Source: Ananas comosus
Lineage: Eukaryota > Streptophyta > Magnoliopsida > Poales > Bromeliaceae
Direction: 5' to 3'
Assembly (NCBI RefSeq): GCF_001540865.1
Contig: NW_017893386.1
Span: forward strand, 25,603-89,602
Length of the DNA: 64,000 nucleotides
A program made the position numbers and the translations under genes. Below the pieces are notes generated by a model. That model had not been told where the DNA came from and searched no databases. It worked only from the letters and a program-made list of their open reading frames with translations. Shown here in pieces: positions 22,306 through 32,790 of the stretch (the stretch's first letter is position 1; every line of letters starts with the position of its first letter).

Positions 22306-23898
22306 CTAATTCCCAGGATGATAGTAAGGGTAGATAGTGTAGACAGTTTGGAGGATGGTGAGAATAAGAAGGACAGCTGCTGCGAACAAAGAAAGGATGG
22401 CCCATGGATTGCTGAAATAGTCCCTCACCAGCTTCGCCCTCCACGAGGGCCAAGGCGAACTGCAGTACTTCCTCACGCCCCGGAACAGTTCGACGAGGTA
22501 GTGGTTCTCGGGATCCAGGGTGGCGCAGTCGGCGAGCTGGTTGAAGAAGGCCGCCAGGTCCTCGTCGCTCGCCAGATTGTTCTCCAGGATTCCGAGCTTG
22601 TGGAGTATCGCCACATCTTCCCGCGTGTTGATGAGGCAGTCCATGAACACCGCGTAGCTCGTCATGTAAGCCTCCTTCGGCTTGCACCTGCTGCACTGCT
22701 CGAAGGCCACGAGGTTCGAGAACCGAGGTAGGGTGGAGGGCTCCACAGAAAGGAAAGGGATCTCGAGCACGCCATTGTGAAATGCTACATCTAGGAAGGC
22801 ACTAAGACGCCTCTGATTCTGATTCTGACTCTGATTCTGATTCTCCTCCTCCTCCTTCTTCTCCTTCTTCTTCTCCTCCTCCTCCTCCTTCTTCCTGTCC
22901 TTCTTCTTCTTCGTCGTCTTCTTCTTAATTGTCACTCCGGCCTCCACGAGCTCGGTAGCGGATGGAATCGTCCTTGGAAATCTTTTCTTAGCCGGCTCCT
23001 GTGACCTGCAATTCTTCAATCGGATACAAGAAAGCAGCAAGGTGATACAAGAGGGGAGCAGGGCGAAGATCCTACACGGCCATAACCATTTGAGAATAGT
23101 ACCGCGGATGGTCCTGCCCGTCGGGTTAGTTTGTGGTTTCGTGACATAGCAGTGGTAGTAGAGATGCAACAAGTGACCAAAATCTTTGGCTTCGCGGGGC
23201 ACACGTAGGGGGTGATCGTGATTGCCTTGCACTTCCTTGTCTGTGCTCTCTATATCTTCCTCCGGGCTCTCGAGGTTTATGCTCTCGAGGAACTTTACAA
23301 GAAGCTCCATCAGAGTTGAAGGTATCTCGCTGTCCAAGGTGGGCGTGACGAGTTCGAACAACTCGTCGAGCACGAAGAGGGGGATTTGGTTCTCGAGCAA
23401 GAGCAAATCGTCGCGAATGAGCGGCAAGCTCCAATCCGCAGCGAACAAGTCGTCCTTGTTCCCTTGGTACCACTTGATGAGGAACTCTAGGATGAAGCAC
23501 CCGTCGAGAAGCAGGATCTCCACGAACTTCTTGGCGTTGAGCTTGACAGGTTCGAAGTAGCACCGCCGCGCCTTTGGCTCCAACTCCCTGATCTTGGCTT
23601 TGTAGTAATTGATGCGGCTGTCGCCGCTGCGAGAGCGGAATGACTGGAGGTAACGTTGTTTAAGCCACTCCGTCTCCCGAAGGGAGGGCTCGTCACGGCA
23701 ACCGTAGGGGCCGATGGCGACCATTCGGGGCTCGTACAGCTCCTTGTTGCGCTCCCGGATGAGGGCCGGGACGCGGAAGAACGTGAACTTCTTATCCGCG
23801 GCCGTCAGCTCATCGCTTGAGGGGCGTTGTATATGCCTGGCCAGTACCAGGGACTGGGGAATATCTATTCTCGCTTCTTCCAATCCTTCCATCGTCAA
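22306..23898 (-). CDS. DUF247 (UPF0481) membrane-anchored protein, gene A
   Basis: Intronless, 530 codons (ATGs at 23898 and 23892; the second aligns with gene B). Plant-specific DUF247 architecture: N-terminal FRVPALIRERNKELYEP and MVAIGPYG, LLLDGCFILEFLIKW, LIRDDLLLLENQIPLFVLDELF, HLLHLYYHCYV, IPSATELVEAGV, FLDVAFHNGVLEIPFLSVEP, NLVAFEQCSRC, and a C-terminal membrane helix (about 500-522) before YPYYHPGN. Molecular function is unknown; in grasses, members of this family are linked to self-incompatibility loci, and that knowledge is not evidence of such a role here. Two oddities: a hydrophobic insert absent from gene B (about 265-295, ILKWLWPCRIFALLPSCITL) and a Lys/Glu/Asn/Gln low-complexity tract (about 325-365). 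Length is normal for the family. Confidence 0.9.
   Translation of the reverse strand: MTMEGLEEARIDIPQSLVLARHIQRPSSDELTAADKKFTFFRVPALIRERNKELYEPRMVAIGPYGCRDEPSLRETEWLKQRYLQSFRSRSGDSRINYYKAKIRELEPKARRCYFEPVKLNAKKFVEILLLDGCFILEFLIKWYQGNKDDLFAADWSLPLIRDDLLLLENQIPLFVLDELFELVTPTLDSEIPSTLMELLVKFLESINLESPEEDIESTDKEVQGNHDHPLRVPREAKDFGHLLHLYYHCYVTKPQTNPTGRTIRGTILKWLWPCRIFALLPSCITLLLSCIRLKNCRSQEPAKKRFPRTIPSATELVEAGVTIKKKTTKKKKDRKKEEEEEKKKEKKEEEENQNQSQNQNQRRLSAFLDVAFHNGVLEIPFLSVEPSTLPRFSNLVAFEQCSRCKPKEAYMTSYAVFMDCLINTREDVAILHKLGILENNLASDEDLAAFFNQLADCATLDPENHYLVELFRGVRKYCSSPWPSWRAKLVRDYFSNPWAILSLFAAAVLLILTILQTVYTIYPYYHPGN
22826..22926. repeat. CTT/CTC trinucleotide microsatellite inside DUF247 gene A
   Basis: Encodes the poly-Lys/poly-Glu tract on the minus strand. 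Gene B has a shorter (CTT)n run at the equivalent place (about 37943-37975), so length is evolving by slippage. Confidence 0.85.
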
Positions 23899-23977
23899 CT
23901 TATTGCAGAGTTTCTCAAACGCTCACGAATTAATTGGTGCACAAAAAATAGGTGGGAAGAGTTTTCCTCCCTCGGCT

Positions 23978-23985
23978 TATTTATA
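23978..23985 (-). promoter_or_regulatory. TATA box of DUF247 gene A
   Basis: TATAAATA on the minus strand, 80 bp upstream of the ATG at 23898. The surrounding stretch is conserved upstream of gene B (39166-39173), which supports a real core promoter. Confidence 0.65.
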
Positions 23986-24045
23986 ACCGCAGACGCAGAA
24001 GAGCTCCCTGGATTGGGACAGAAATTATTAGGAGACTTGGATTTT

Positions 24046-24145
24046 TTTTTTTTTTTGAGAAATAAATAGAAAGCTATCTGTTTCATTTATTAAGTAAAAT
24101 GAATTGAGCGTACAGAGATAGAAGCAACTTAGGTCTCCCGTAGAT
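24046..24145 (-). mobile_element. 5'-truncated LINE 3' tail
   Basis: Poly-T, GAGAAATAAATAGAAAGCTA, CATTTATTAAGTAAAATGAATTGAGCG, GAAGCAACTTAGGTCTCCCG. It matches the 3' end of the LINE at 41207 (GAAATAGGTAGCTCGCTACC, CATTCATTAAGTAAAATAAACTGAG, GAAGCAGCTTAGGCTTCCG). It lies in the upstream region of DUF247 gene A and is absent from the corresponding region of gene B. Confidence 0.75.
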
Positions 24146-24400
24146 TTGAAATTCAAAGTGTATATTTGAGCCCGTGGAATATATCGCGATTTGGGCGTTA
24201 GATTTCACATCTCGAGTAAAAATTTAATATATATTTAAAAATCACAAAAAAAAAAATTAAATAGTTTTTTAGATAAATTTTTAGTTTCATAACTTAGTAT
24301 CGAATTAATTTTCAAACTCTTAATTTTAAAATTTTTAAAATTCTTAATTATTTTATGTTAGATAAATTTATTTAATTTTTAATGCTAATCTTTTTCTTCT

Positions 24401-24556
24401 TTTTTTTTTTTGAGAAAAAGGTGATATATTACCCATTTCATTTATTTTTTTGAAAATAAACTCATACCAAATTGTGAAGCAATTAGGTTTCAAACTTAAA
24501 ACTTTAGTTACCAACCACCAAATCTGTTGTCACTTACACTAGAGACGGTTGGTCAT
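24401..24556 (-). mobile_element. SINE copy 7
   Basis: Poly-T, GAGAAAAAGGTGATATATTACCC, AAAATAAACTCA, AATTAGGTTTCAAACTT, CCAACCACCAAATCTG, and CTAGAGACGGTTGGTC at the tRNA-like end. Confidence 0.65.
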
Positions 24557-24599
24557 TGGTGGATTTATATAAAAATTATTTTTTATCTAAAGATCAAAA

Positions 24600-24768
24600 G
24601 TCTGCATAATTATTTGTCATTAAGACGATTGTTGACTCAATGGCATGCAGAAGAAGACCTCTCAACAAGTCATTCGGCACGAGTTCTTTTTAGGTTCTAA
24701 ATTTGCCACTTGTTTCAATTTAAATGATTAAATTTTCGTTGTAGATAAGGCATCTTTTTCTTCGCTCT
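24600..24768. repeat. Left piece of the DUF247 upstream-flank repeat
   Basis: GACGATTGTTGACTCAATGGCATGCAGAAG, CCTCTCAACAAGTCATTC and TTGTAGATAAGGCATCTTTTTC match units at 31190-31260, 39500-40430, 49620-50170 and 51540-51720. Its continuation (GGCTGCTCCCTCTGTGAT) resumes at about 30190, on the other side of the gypsy element. Confidence 0.6.
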
Positions 24769-24769
24769 T

Positions 24770-25402
24770 GTGGATAGGACATTTAGGTTCTATATGCAAG
24801 ATGCGTTTCTCAAGTTTCACCGCTTGAAACAAGAGAATCGCTCTGTTGAGGAATACTCGGAGGAGTTTGATCATCTTATGATGCGGTGCGGTATTTACGA
24901 ACCGGAGGAGCAAACCATCGCTCGTTACCTCGGTGGGCTTCGTCGTGAGATTTTCGACATCGTCGACCTTCAGCCTTATTGGACATACAACGACGTCTAC
25001 AAGCTTGCGATTAAAGCGGAGAGATAGCTCAAGGGAAAGGAGGTGCGTCGAGCATCAAGTGCCAGTGGTAATCGATCCATAGCCCGTGAGAACACTCCCA
25101 ACCGGGGGAGTACTTCTCAAACTTCTAAGTCCATATCCCAAAAGTCTCATCTGAAGCAAGATGCGGTGAGTACTTCTAATTATCCTAGTTCTTCGAATTC
25201 CAACCCGCGACGGTGCTACAAATGTCAAGGCTTCGGACACATTGCCTTCGAATGCCCAAATAGAAGAATTGTTACTCTGTTGGACGAGATACCTGATGAA
25301 GAGGAATGTCTTGAAACTACATCACCCGTGTATGATGAAGAAGTGGAAGGGGAAGATGAAGTCACTTATGGTGATGGAGGAGAGGCTCTTGTCATTCGAT
25401 GA
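24770..25402 (+). pseudogene. Gypsy gag fragment with zinc knuckle
   Basis: Capsid segment with MQDAFLKFHRLKQENRSVEE and YLGGLRREIFDIVDL, then an in-frame TAG at 25025-25027, then a Ser-rich linker and the nucleocapsid knuckle CYKCQGFGHIAFEC (about 25213-25254), then an acidic stretch ending at a TGA (25400-25402). The N-terminal part of gag is missing. Confidence 0.85.
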
Positions 25403-26173
25403 GCCTTAAGCGCTACACCTGTCAAGGAAGATGATTGGCTTCGCAACAATATTTTTCACACACGGTGCACTTCCCATGGCAAGGTATGTAATGTTATTAT
25501 AGATGAGGGTAGTTGTGAAAATGTAGTTTCTACTACTATGGTAGAGAAGCTACAGCTTCCTATAGAGAAACATCCCCAACCATATAAACTCTCTTGGCTT
25601 AAGAAAGAAAATGATCTGAAAGTGGAGAAAAGATACTTAGTTGACTTCTCTATTGGTAAAAATTATAAGGATGAAGTGTGGTGTGATGTCATCCCTATGG
25701 ATGCATGTCACTTACTTCTTGGACGTCCATGGCAGTTTGATAGAAAAGTCATACATGATGGTTTTAAGAATACTTATTCCTTCACTAAGGATGGCACTAA
25801 AATCACACTAGGCCCTTCCAAACCTGAGTATTTATCCAAATTTTCTACAGAAGAGGATAAAATCTTATGTTCTAAATCATTATTTCTTAAGGAGTTGTCA
25901 AAATCCTCCGAGGCCTATGCTTTACTCCTTGTAGAGGAAAATAAAATAGAGAATACGATACCTCCTATCATCGTACCCCTTATTCATGAGTTTAAAGATG
26001 TAATTCCGGAGGAGATTCCACCTGGTCTTCCACCTATGCGGGAGATCCAACATTGCATTGATCTTGTGGCGAGCGCCGCTATCCCCAATAAGGCAGCATA
26101 TCGAATGAATCCGAAGGAGAATGAAGAGCTACAACGACAAGTTGAAGATCTTATTCGAAAGGACTTAGCATGA
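25403..26173 (+). pseudogene. Gypsy protease and pol linker
   Basis: Contains the protease region NVIIDEGSCENVVS, where the family normally has a glycine after the aspartate, so the active site itself looks damaged. It is followed by DACHLLLGRPWQFDR and IPPIIVPLIHEFKDVIPEEI, the usual lead-in to reverse transcriptase. It ends at a TGA (26171-26173) just before the RT domain. Confidence 0.8.
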
Positions 26174-26179
26174 GAAAGT

Positions 26180-27415
26180 ATGGGCCCCTGTGCAGTGTCG
26201 ACGCTACTAGTGCCAAAGAAGGATAAATCTTGGCGCATGTGTGTGGATAGTAGAGCGGTTAACAAAATCACTATTAAGTACCGCTTTTCTATTCCACGTC
26301 TCGACGATCTTCTTGACCAACTTCATGGTGCCTCAGTCTTCTCAAAAATTGATCTAAGAAGTGGCTATCATCAAATCCGTATGCGCCCTCGTGATGAATG
26401 GAAAACGGCTTTCAAGACGCGTGACGGTCTCTACGAATGGATGGTCATGCCATTTGGCTTTTCAAATGCTCCAAGCACTTTTATGCGACTCATGAATCAT
26501 GTATTCAAACCCTTTATTGGTAAGTTTCTTGTTGTTTACTTTGACGATATTTTGATCTACAGTAAAAGCATTGAGGAGCATATAACACATCTTCGACAAG
26601 TATTCCAAATTCTACGGGAGCAAAAGCTATACGCCAATTTAAAGAAATGCAACTTTGTGACAAATAGCCTAGTCTTTTTGGGCTATGTTGTCTCGGCCGA
26701 AGGTATCAAGATGGATCCAGCGAAGGTTGAGGCCATTGTTTCGTGGCCCGAACCTACTTCACTTCAGGACATTCGAAGCTTTCATGGCCTTGCTTCTTTC
26801 TACCGGCGCTTCATCAAAGGGTTTAGCACTATCATAACCCCCATCACTGATTGCTTGAAAGGAGGATCTTTCAAATGGACGAATAATGCAAAGAAGAGTT
26901 TTGAGCTTCTGAAAACAAGGATGATAGAAGCTCCCCTCCTTACAATCCCCGACTTTGACAAAGTGTTCGAAGTGGAGTGCGATGCCTCAAATGTGGGAAT
27001 CGGTGCGGTACTTAGCCAAGAAGGTAAACCTCTTGCTTTCTTCAGTGAAAAGTTGAATAATTCCTGATAAAATTATTCTACCTATGACAAAGAGTTTTAT
27101 GCTATCGTTCGAGCTTTGGAGCATTGGCGCCACTATCTTATTTCTAAGGAGTTTATTCTCTTTTCTGATCATGAGGCCTTAAAGTATATTCATGGCCAAC
27201 ACAAACTCAATAGAAGGCATGCTAAATGGATAGAATTTTTACAAGCTTATACTTTTCACATTAAACACAAGGCGGGTAAGCAAAACCAAGTGGCAGATGC
27301 CTTGAGCCGAAGACATACTTTACTTTCAGCCATGCAAGTGCAAGTTCTAGGCTTCGAGGTGCTCAAGGAGCTCTACGAGGATGATTCGTATTTTGGCAAG
27401 GTATGGAAAGATTAA
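26180..27415 (+). pseudogene. Gypsy reverse transcriptase and RNase H
   Basis: RT motifs: [45 protein letters not shown], and catalytic YFDD at about 26540. Then the RNase H region: [19 protein letters not shown], two adjacent stops (TGATAA at 27065-27070), then [28 protein letters not shown] and [16 protein letters not shown]. The frame ends with a TAA near 27413. Confidence 0.87.
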
Positions 27416-28454
27416 TTGTTCAAATGGATCTCACAATAAATTTATTCTGCACGATGGCTATCTTTTCAAAGGCAATCTTTTATGTATTCCTCAATGTTCT
27501 CTATGTTATTTCATTATTAAAGAAGCCCATGAAGGAGGACTTAGCGGTCACTTTGGAAGAGACAAGACGGTAGCCCTGTTACAAGAGCATTTTTATTGGC
27601 CACACCTATATAAAAATATTTCTAACTATATTGCAAGATGCAAAACTTGTTATATTGCTAAGAGCCATGTTCAAAATACTGGCCTCTACACTCCATTGCC
27701 AGTTCCTAATGCGCCATGGGAGGATGTGAGTCTTGACTTCGTTTTGGGTCTACCGCGGACTCAACGGCACAAGGACTCTATTATGGTGGTCGTTGATCGA
27801 TTCTCCAAAATGGCACATTTCGTTCCATGCACGAAGACGATGGATGCTACTCACATCGCTGACCTCTACTTCCGGGAGATCGTTAAGCACCATGACATTC
27901 CAAAAACGATCACTTCTGACAGAGATCCAAAATTTGTTAGTCATTTTTGGCGTACTTTATGGAGAAAGTTGGGCATTACCCTCCAATTTAGCTCTTCTCA
28001 TCATCTCCAAACCGATGGTCAAACGGAGGTTGTCAACCGAAGCTTGGATAATCTTCTACGAAGTTTGGTAGGCAAGAATATTCGGCAATGGGATCTAGTT
28101 TTGCCGCAAGCTGAATTTGCCTACAACCGTTCATCTAGTCAAACAACCGGTGCAAGTCCATTCCAGGTAGTTTATGGTCGCAATCCCATTAGCCCGCTTG
28201 ACCTCTCTCCCCTCTCTACTACTTATTTTTTAGCAGTGATGCTGATGAACAAGCCAAGCACATTAAGCAATTGCATGAGCAAGTTCGAGCTCGCATCATT
28301 AAGCACAATGAGAAGTATCAAAAGGCGGCCAACAGACATCGCAAACCAGCGACCTTCAAAGAAGGAGATCTAGTGTGGGTGCATCTTCGTAAAGAGTGCT
28401 TTCCACAAGGACGACATGGCAAGCTTAAACCAAGAGCAGATGGACCATTCAAAG
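27416..28454 (+). pseudogene. Gypsy integrase, frameshifted
   Basis: It continues in another frame: zinc-binding region (EAHEGGLSGHFGRDKT, YIARCKTCYIAK), core with SLDFVLGLPRT, TSDRDPKFVSHFWR and QTDGQTEVVNRSL. A second frameshift lies near 28220-28270. Then EKYQKAANRHRKPATFKEGD and GRHGKLKPRADGPFK follow. The remaining C terminus lies beyond the hAT insertion at 29421-29582. Confidence 0.87.
28447..28454 (+). repeat. Target site duplication of the hAT-like element, left copy
   Basis: ATTCAAAG, repeated exactly at 29421-29428. Eight-base duplications are characteristic of the hAT superfamily. Confidence 0.9.
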
Positions 28455-29420
28455 CTTAGTTAGTTAATTCGCGATTAATACGCGAATTATTGGCGTATTT
28501 TTTAAGATACGAATTAAACGGTGGTTTTCGTATTTTTTCGAAAAGTACGAAAAAAATCGCGATTTTTTCATCAAAAAAAATTATTCGCGAATTAGTCGCG
28601 ATTCGCGAATAATTCGCCCAAAAATTCGGCGATCGCGGTCGCGTCGTCGCCGCTCTCGTTGCCGCTCGCGTTGAGGGGAAGGGATTGTCATGGTGCTACC
28701 ATGACCTGAGTGGGAAGCGTAGGAGTAGGATAAGGTGAAGGAACCAGAGGAAGACAAGAGAAGATCCATGGCAAAGAGGAGTAATGACGGCGGCGAGTTT
28801 TGTGAAGAAGAAGAAGCTTGTTCGGGTTTTGGGTTCGCGCTCCCTCACTGTAGCGTTACCGGATCCGCATCCAAGGGGTGAACTATGGAAATGCCCTGTT
28901 CGGGTCTTGGGTTCGCACTTCCTCTCTGTAGCTTCTCCAGACCGGATCCGCATCCGAGGCGGAGGCGGATTCAGTTCACTCACAGGCCAGTCCAGGCGTA
29001 GAACCCAGCCCGACACGTCGTCGCCGCTCTTTTTATATATTATTTTATTTTTATATAAAAATATTTATATAATATTTTATTTATAAATTTTTCATTATTT
29101 ATTAATATTTTAAATATATAAATTTTATGTATTATTAATATATTTTTATTATTAATATATGAATATATTTAATCTATATATAAAAATTATAATAATAATA
29201 TATATAGTATATTAATTATTATATATTTATTATATAGCCGAATTTTTGATGCCGAATTTTTAATTGGTAGACGTATAATATCCGTATAAATCACGTATCC
29301 GAATAATTATCGAATCCGATTTTTAACCGTATTTTTCAATGAATTTAAAAATTAAAAGACGAATTTTATCCGAATTATACCCGTACCGAATTTTTGCCGA
29401 ATCCGAATTAACTAACTATG
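28455..29420. mobile_element. Non-autonomous hAT-like transposon (966 bp) inside the gypsy integrase
   Basis: Terminal inverted repeats CTTAGTTAGTTAATTCG (left) and, reversed, CATAGTTAGTTAATTCG (right), flanked by the perfect 8-bp duplication ATTCAAAG. Removing it restores the gypsy frame through the junction. Subterminal regions are dense in CGCGAATT-like motifs on the left and CCGAATTTTT motifs on the right, as expected for transposase binding. No transposase is seen. The core (about 28625-29030) is GC-rich, gene-like and contains a direct repeat of about 70 bp (28816-28876 and 28893-28958: GTTCGGGT-TTGGGTTCGC and CGGATCCGCATCC); it may be captured host DNA. Confidence 0.88.
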
Positions 29421-29610
29421 ATTCAAAGTGCTTAAGAGGATTGAAGAGAATGCCTATAAGATTGAGTTGCCCGGTGACTACAATGTTTCGGCGACTTTCA
29501 ATATTGCAGATCTTTCACCGTATTATGAAGACAACCCACATGCTGAACTTGAGGACAAGTTCTTTTCAACCGGGGGAGAATGACACCGTTCCTGAAGTTG
29601 ATGGATGAAG
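29421..29610 (+). pseudogene. Gypsy integrase C terminus and polypurine tract
   Basis: Resumes the integrase tail: IEENAYKIELPGDYNVSATF, NIADLSPYYEDN, ending FFSTGGE. CCGGGGGAGAATGA at about 29570-29583 looks like the polypurine tract, so the 3' LTR should start just after. Confidence 0.8.
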
Positions 29611-30015
29611 CCATTAATCACTTAATAAATGTTCGTTTTGAAATAAGTGTATCCCTTTGTTTTTCTATAATTGTCTTTTCGTTTTCTTAAAAATGAGTTA
29701 TGATAGTCTAGATTTGTGTGTCTTTTAGTATTTCTAAAAGTACCTTTTAATTTTTCTATAAAATTAAAGAGTGCATTAATGTGTAGAGAAGATGAAAGGT
29801 CATTTGAGAGCTTATAAATATGTAATAATTTTATAATGAAAAAAAGTCAAGTTGAGTTGAAGTTTCTACTTTTATTTGTGAAGAATGATTTCTTCTTGCT
29901 CCTATCTCCTAGGTGGATTTCTTATGAGAGAAGAGTGTTGCTCAACCATTGTGTTGGTGAATTCCGCATAGTGGTGAATATTTATCGTCTTATATTTGTC
30001 CTATCTCCGCATCCC
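29583..30015 (+). repeat. Probable gypsy 3' LTR
   Basis: Placed by position after the polypurine tract. Without a 5' LTR the boundaries cannot be proven. A CCCCTCTAAGTGCCGGCGTCA stretch near 30013-30030 may mark the end. Confidence 0.5.
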
Positions 30016-30443
30016 CTCTAAGTGCCGGCGTCATAATTGATGATCCAAAGAAATGTGAATAAATCTCTACGAATCGGAAAAGGACGTGCGAGAAGAAAAA
30101 GAAATATGATTGGCTTTTAGGAAAAAGTTTTTATGGGATTCAATCTACGCGCGTACCTGCTGCATCCGTCATGAATGATGCATCTTTTTTATTCACTTTT
30201 GGCTGCTCCCTCTGTGATTGATAGCCACATTTGGCAATAGAAATTTCCAAGTTTGATTAAACAGAGTTGACAAGAAGATAATGTATATCTAATATTAGAG
30301 ATATATTTTTTAAAATTAGCTCCATCTTACAAGGAAGCACTTGAGAATAAATCTGATTTTATTTCTCCTTCAATAAGTTATAGCCTAGTTCTTAAAGAGG
30401 AGGCAATTAATAGCAGTAAGATTTCGCGGAATACTGATCGTCC

Positions 30444-30590
30444 CTAGCATAAATGACAAAGAGCTTGATGGTTGATATCTGAGGTCTCAAATTTGAATCC
30501 TAATTGATTCACATTTTCAGCTAAATTTATTTCTAAATGAAATAAACGAAACGGGTAACATGCTATCTTTCTCTCAAATAAAACAAAAAA
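30444..30590 (+). mobile_element. SINE copy 8
   Basis: CCCTAGCATAAATGACAAAG, TTGATATCTGAGGTCTCAAA, TTTGAATCCTAATTGATTCA, CAGCTAAATTTATTTCTAAA, ATAAACGAAACGGGTAACAT, CTCTCAAATAAAAC. Near full length. Confidence 0.75.
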
Positions 30591-30754
30591 AGATTTTGGA
30601 GAATCTGCGTCTATTTAATCAAGTGAAGCGTAATTTTGACTAAAACAATTAACCTATATTACATAGTAAGTGCCTAAATTAATGCAAATATTATTGTAGT
30701 TGTTTATTCTATTATTGTCAAACTACTTTATTTTTTTGAAAGAACTTAATTTTT

Positions 30755-30906
30755 TTTTTGGTTAAAAGAGAAAGATATACTACCAACTTAATTTATTGAT
30801 TCTTTTTTTTTAAAAAAAAAAGCTTAATATGTGAAACAACTAAGATTCAAACTTAAAACCTAAGATATCAACTCTTCAGCTTTTTGCCACTCGCGCTAGA
30901 AACGGT
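30755..30906 (-). mobile_element. SINE copy 9
   Basis: Poly-T, AAGAGAAAGATATACTACCA, AAGCTTAATATGTGAAACAAC, AGATTCAAACTTAAAACC, TTTTTGCCACTCGCGCTAGA, AACGGTCAG. More diverged than the others. Confidence 0.65.
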
Positions 30907-31427
30907 CAGTTTTCTGAATTAAAAGTTGTTGAAGAGTGCTAGATAATGTCCATATATTTGCTGCTATAAGTCTTTCAAAATATTGCCTACAGTTAAAAAA
31001 ATAAAAAAAGCCTTTCAAAATTTTGACTTTTGATTGATTTACACATATAGTTTGATGTGGTTTACAAGTACAACAGTAAATAAAAAATATGAAAATAATG
31101 TTGTATATACGTATATATATTTTTTGAGAAAAAAAATAGCATGCTAATCTCTCCATTCATAATAATGTTGTAAATTTTCCATGTGTTTAGTCTAAATTGG
31201 TTAAATTTTGATTGTAGATAAGGCATCTTTTTTTTTTTTTTTGCTTTTGGCTGCTTCTTCTGTGATAGAAAAATTTGATAATAAAAATAATCTGATAAGG
31301 TTAAAACCAGTTGAAAAACATAGTGTATGACGCGTAAAAGAGATACATGTATCTATATTATTTTAATAATTATGAGTTTGAAAGATAGGTCACCTATATT
31401 TGTACTATTCTAATAATTGTGAGTTGC

Positions 31428-31572
31428 AAGTGGCAAAGGACTTGGTGGTTGATACCCGAGACCTAAGTTCGAATCGTAATTGATTCACATTAATTTCCAG
31501 CTAAGTTTATTTCTAAATGAAATAAACGAAGCGGGTAGCGTGCTATCTATCTCTCAAAAAAAATAAAAATAA
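31428..31572 (+). mobile_element. SINE copy 10
   Basis: GCAAGTGGCAAAGGACTTGG (A-box-like), TTGATACCCGAGACCTAAG, GTTCGAATCGTAATTGATTC (B-box-like), CCAGCTAAGTTTATTTCTAA, ATAAACGAAGCGGGTAGCGT, then an A-rich tail. One of the best preserved copies. Confidence 0.8.
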
Positions 31573-32329
31573 AAATTGTGAGTTGCATCAGTCAGCTCTT
31601 TCTTATTTTATCAAGAAGAAATCCGAATAGTTTGATTTTTTTTAGATTTGAGAGCGTTTTCTACATTTCATCCATCAATCCACCCTAACATCTATTATCT
31701 CATCATCTTATATGTTAAGTAAATTTAAAAATTTAAATATAAAAAAGTTTATATTTAGAAATTCATATATTTAAGTGTACATAATTTTAAATTAAATTTA
31801 GTTTTTATAAATTAAAATTATGTAACGTATAAATTTAAAGAACCAAAAATTAAAAATACTAAATTTACCTAATTTTAACTTTTAATTATTAAATCACAAT
31901 ATTGAAAATTTATATGTTATTAAATTAAATTTATAATTTTTTAAAATTCAATGCAATTTACTATAAATTGATACATTTAAAATACTTTAACATTCTTAAA
32001 TTTATTTATTTATTTTTAACAATCTAAAAATCTAGCGGTAGCTGATAAGAGATTTTTATGGACAAGGTGGAAAACACTGGTGCATTTTTTAAAGAAATAA
32101 TTTTATGAATATTCTCCTTACATACTATAATATCACTAATATGCTCATAAATTTAATAATATCATGCATGTCCTTTTAAATAATCACGAAGTTCCCGATA
32201 CCCCTAATGATTTTTTTTTTTTTCCAAAATAACCGTCATAGTTAAAAAATATCTATTTTCTTCTTATTTATGATATCATTAATGTCCCTTAAATTTTTTT
32301 ATCTTGTGATATTCAAAATTTTCCAAAAA

Positions 32330-32790
32330 TACTCTCTAAACTTTTTACTAATACTTTTTATCGCCACGCATACAACATAAGTCACACGAACACTTTTACA
32401 AATAAATAGTTTAAAAATTAAGTTTTTAAAAAAGGTCCTGTCCATTAATTTATCAATATTCAATCTAGTTACTCCAAAAAGTATTCACTTTTTTTTGTTA
32501 AAAAAAAAAATCTAATTGTGAAACAAGCGAAAATTACTTATTGAGCTAGAAAACTTTTTTCCGAAATTTTTTGGTCTGAACCAGACACCCCCTAAATATG
32601 TTTACAAAATTAAAAGAAAAATCCCATCGATTAATTCAAGTAGACCTTAACTTTGAGAGCTTATGTTTTGTATCTTGCACTGTGGAAATTAAAGAATGAA
32701 AATTTTGAGTCAATATAAAGTCCTTATTCTAAGTATATAAGTCATTCTGAATCCATCCAATTAATTAAGTCCTCTCGGAGAGAGAGAGAT
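32330..32790 (+). repeat. Direct duplication, member 1 (pairs with 35975-36335)
   Basis: AATACTTTTTATCGCCACGC, ACACTTTTACAAATAAATAG, GACCTTAACTTTGAGAGCTT, TTTGTATCTTGCACTGTGGA and ATTCTGAATCCATCCAATTA appear in the same order and spacing in member 2. It is part of a wider duplication of the DUF247 neighbourhood. Confidence 0.8.

Larger units (their letters stand above)
24765..30015 (+). mobile_element. Ty3/gypsy retrotransposon, 5'-truncated and degenerate
   Basis: Order gag, zinc knuckle, protease, reverse transcriptase, RNase H, integrase on the plus strand is diagnostic of Ty3/gypsy. There is no 5' LTR or gag N terminus; the element starts mid-gag at the junction with the DUF247 flank repeat. 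Several nonsense codons and at least two frameshifts interrupt pol. Many stops arise where CGA or CAA is expected, consistent with C-to-T decay of methylated DNA. It is interrupted by a hAT-like insertion (28455-29420). No chromodomain is seen, so the lineage is unassigned. Confidence 0.9.

Noticed and set aside
22318..22731. Plus-strand frames opposite DUF247 genes A and B (also 37427-37828 and 38099-38776)
   Set aside because: They are antisense shadows of GC-rich DUF247 coding sequence; the minus-strand frames carry the family motifs.
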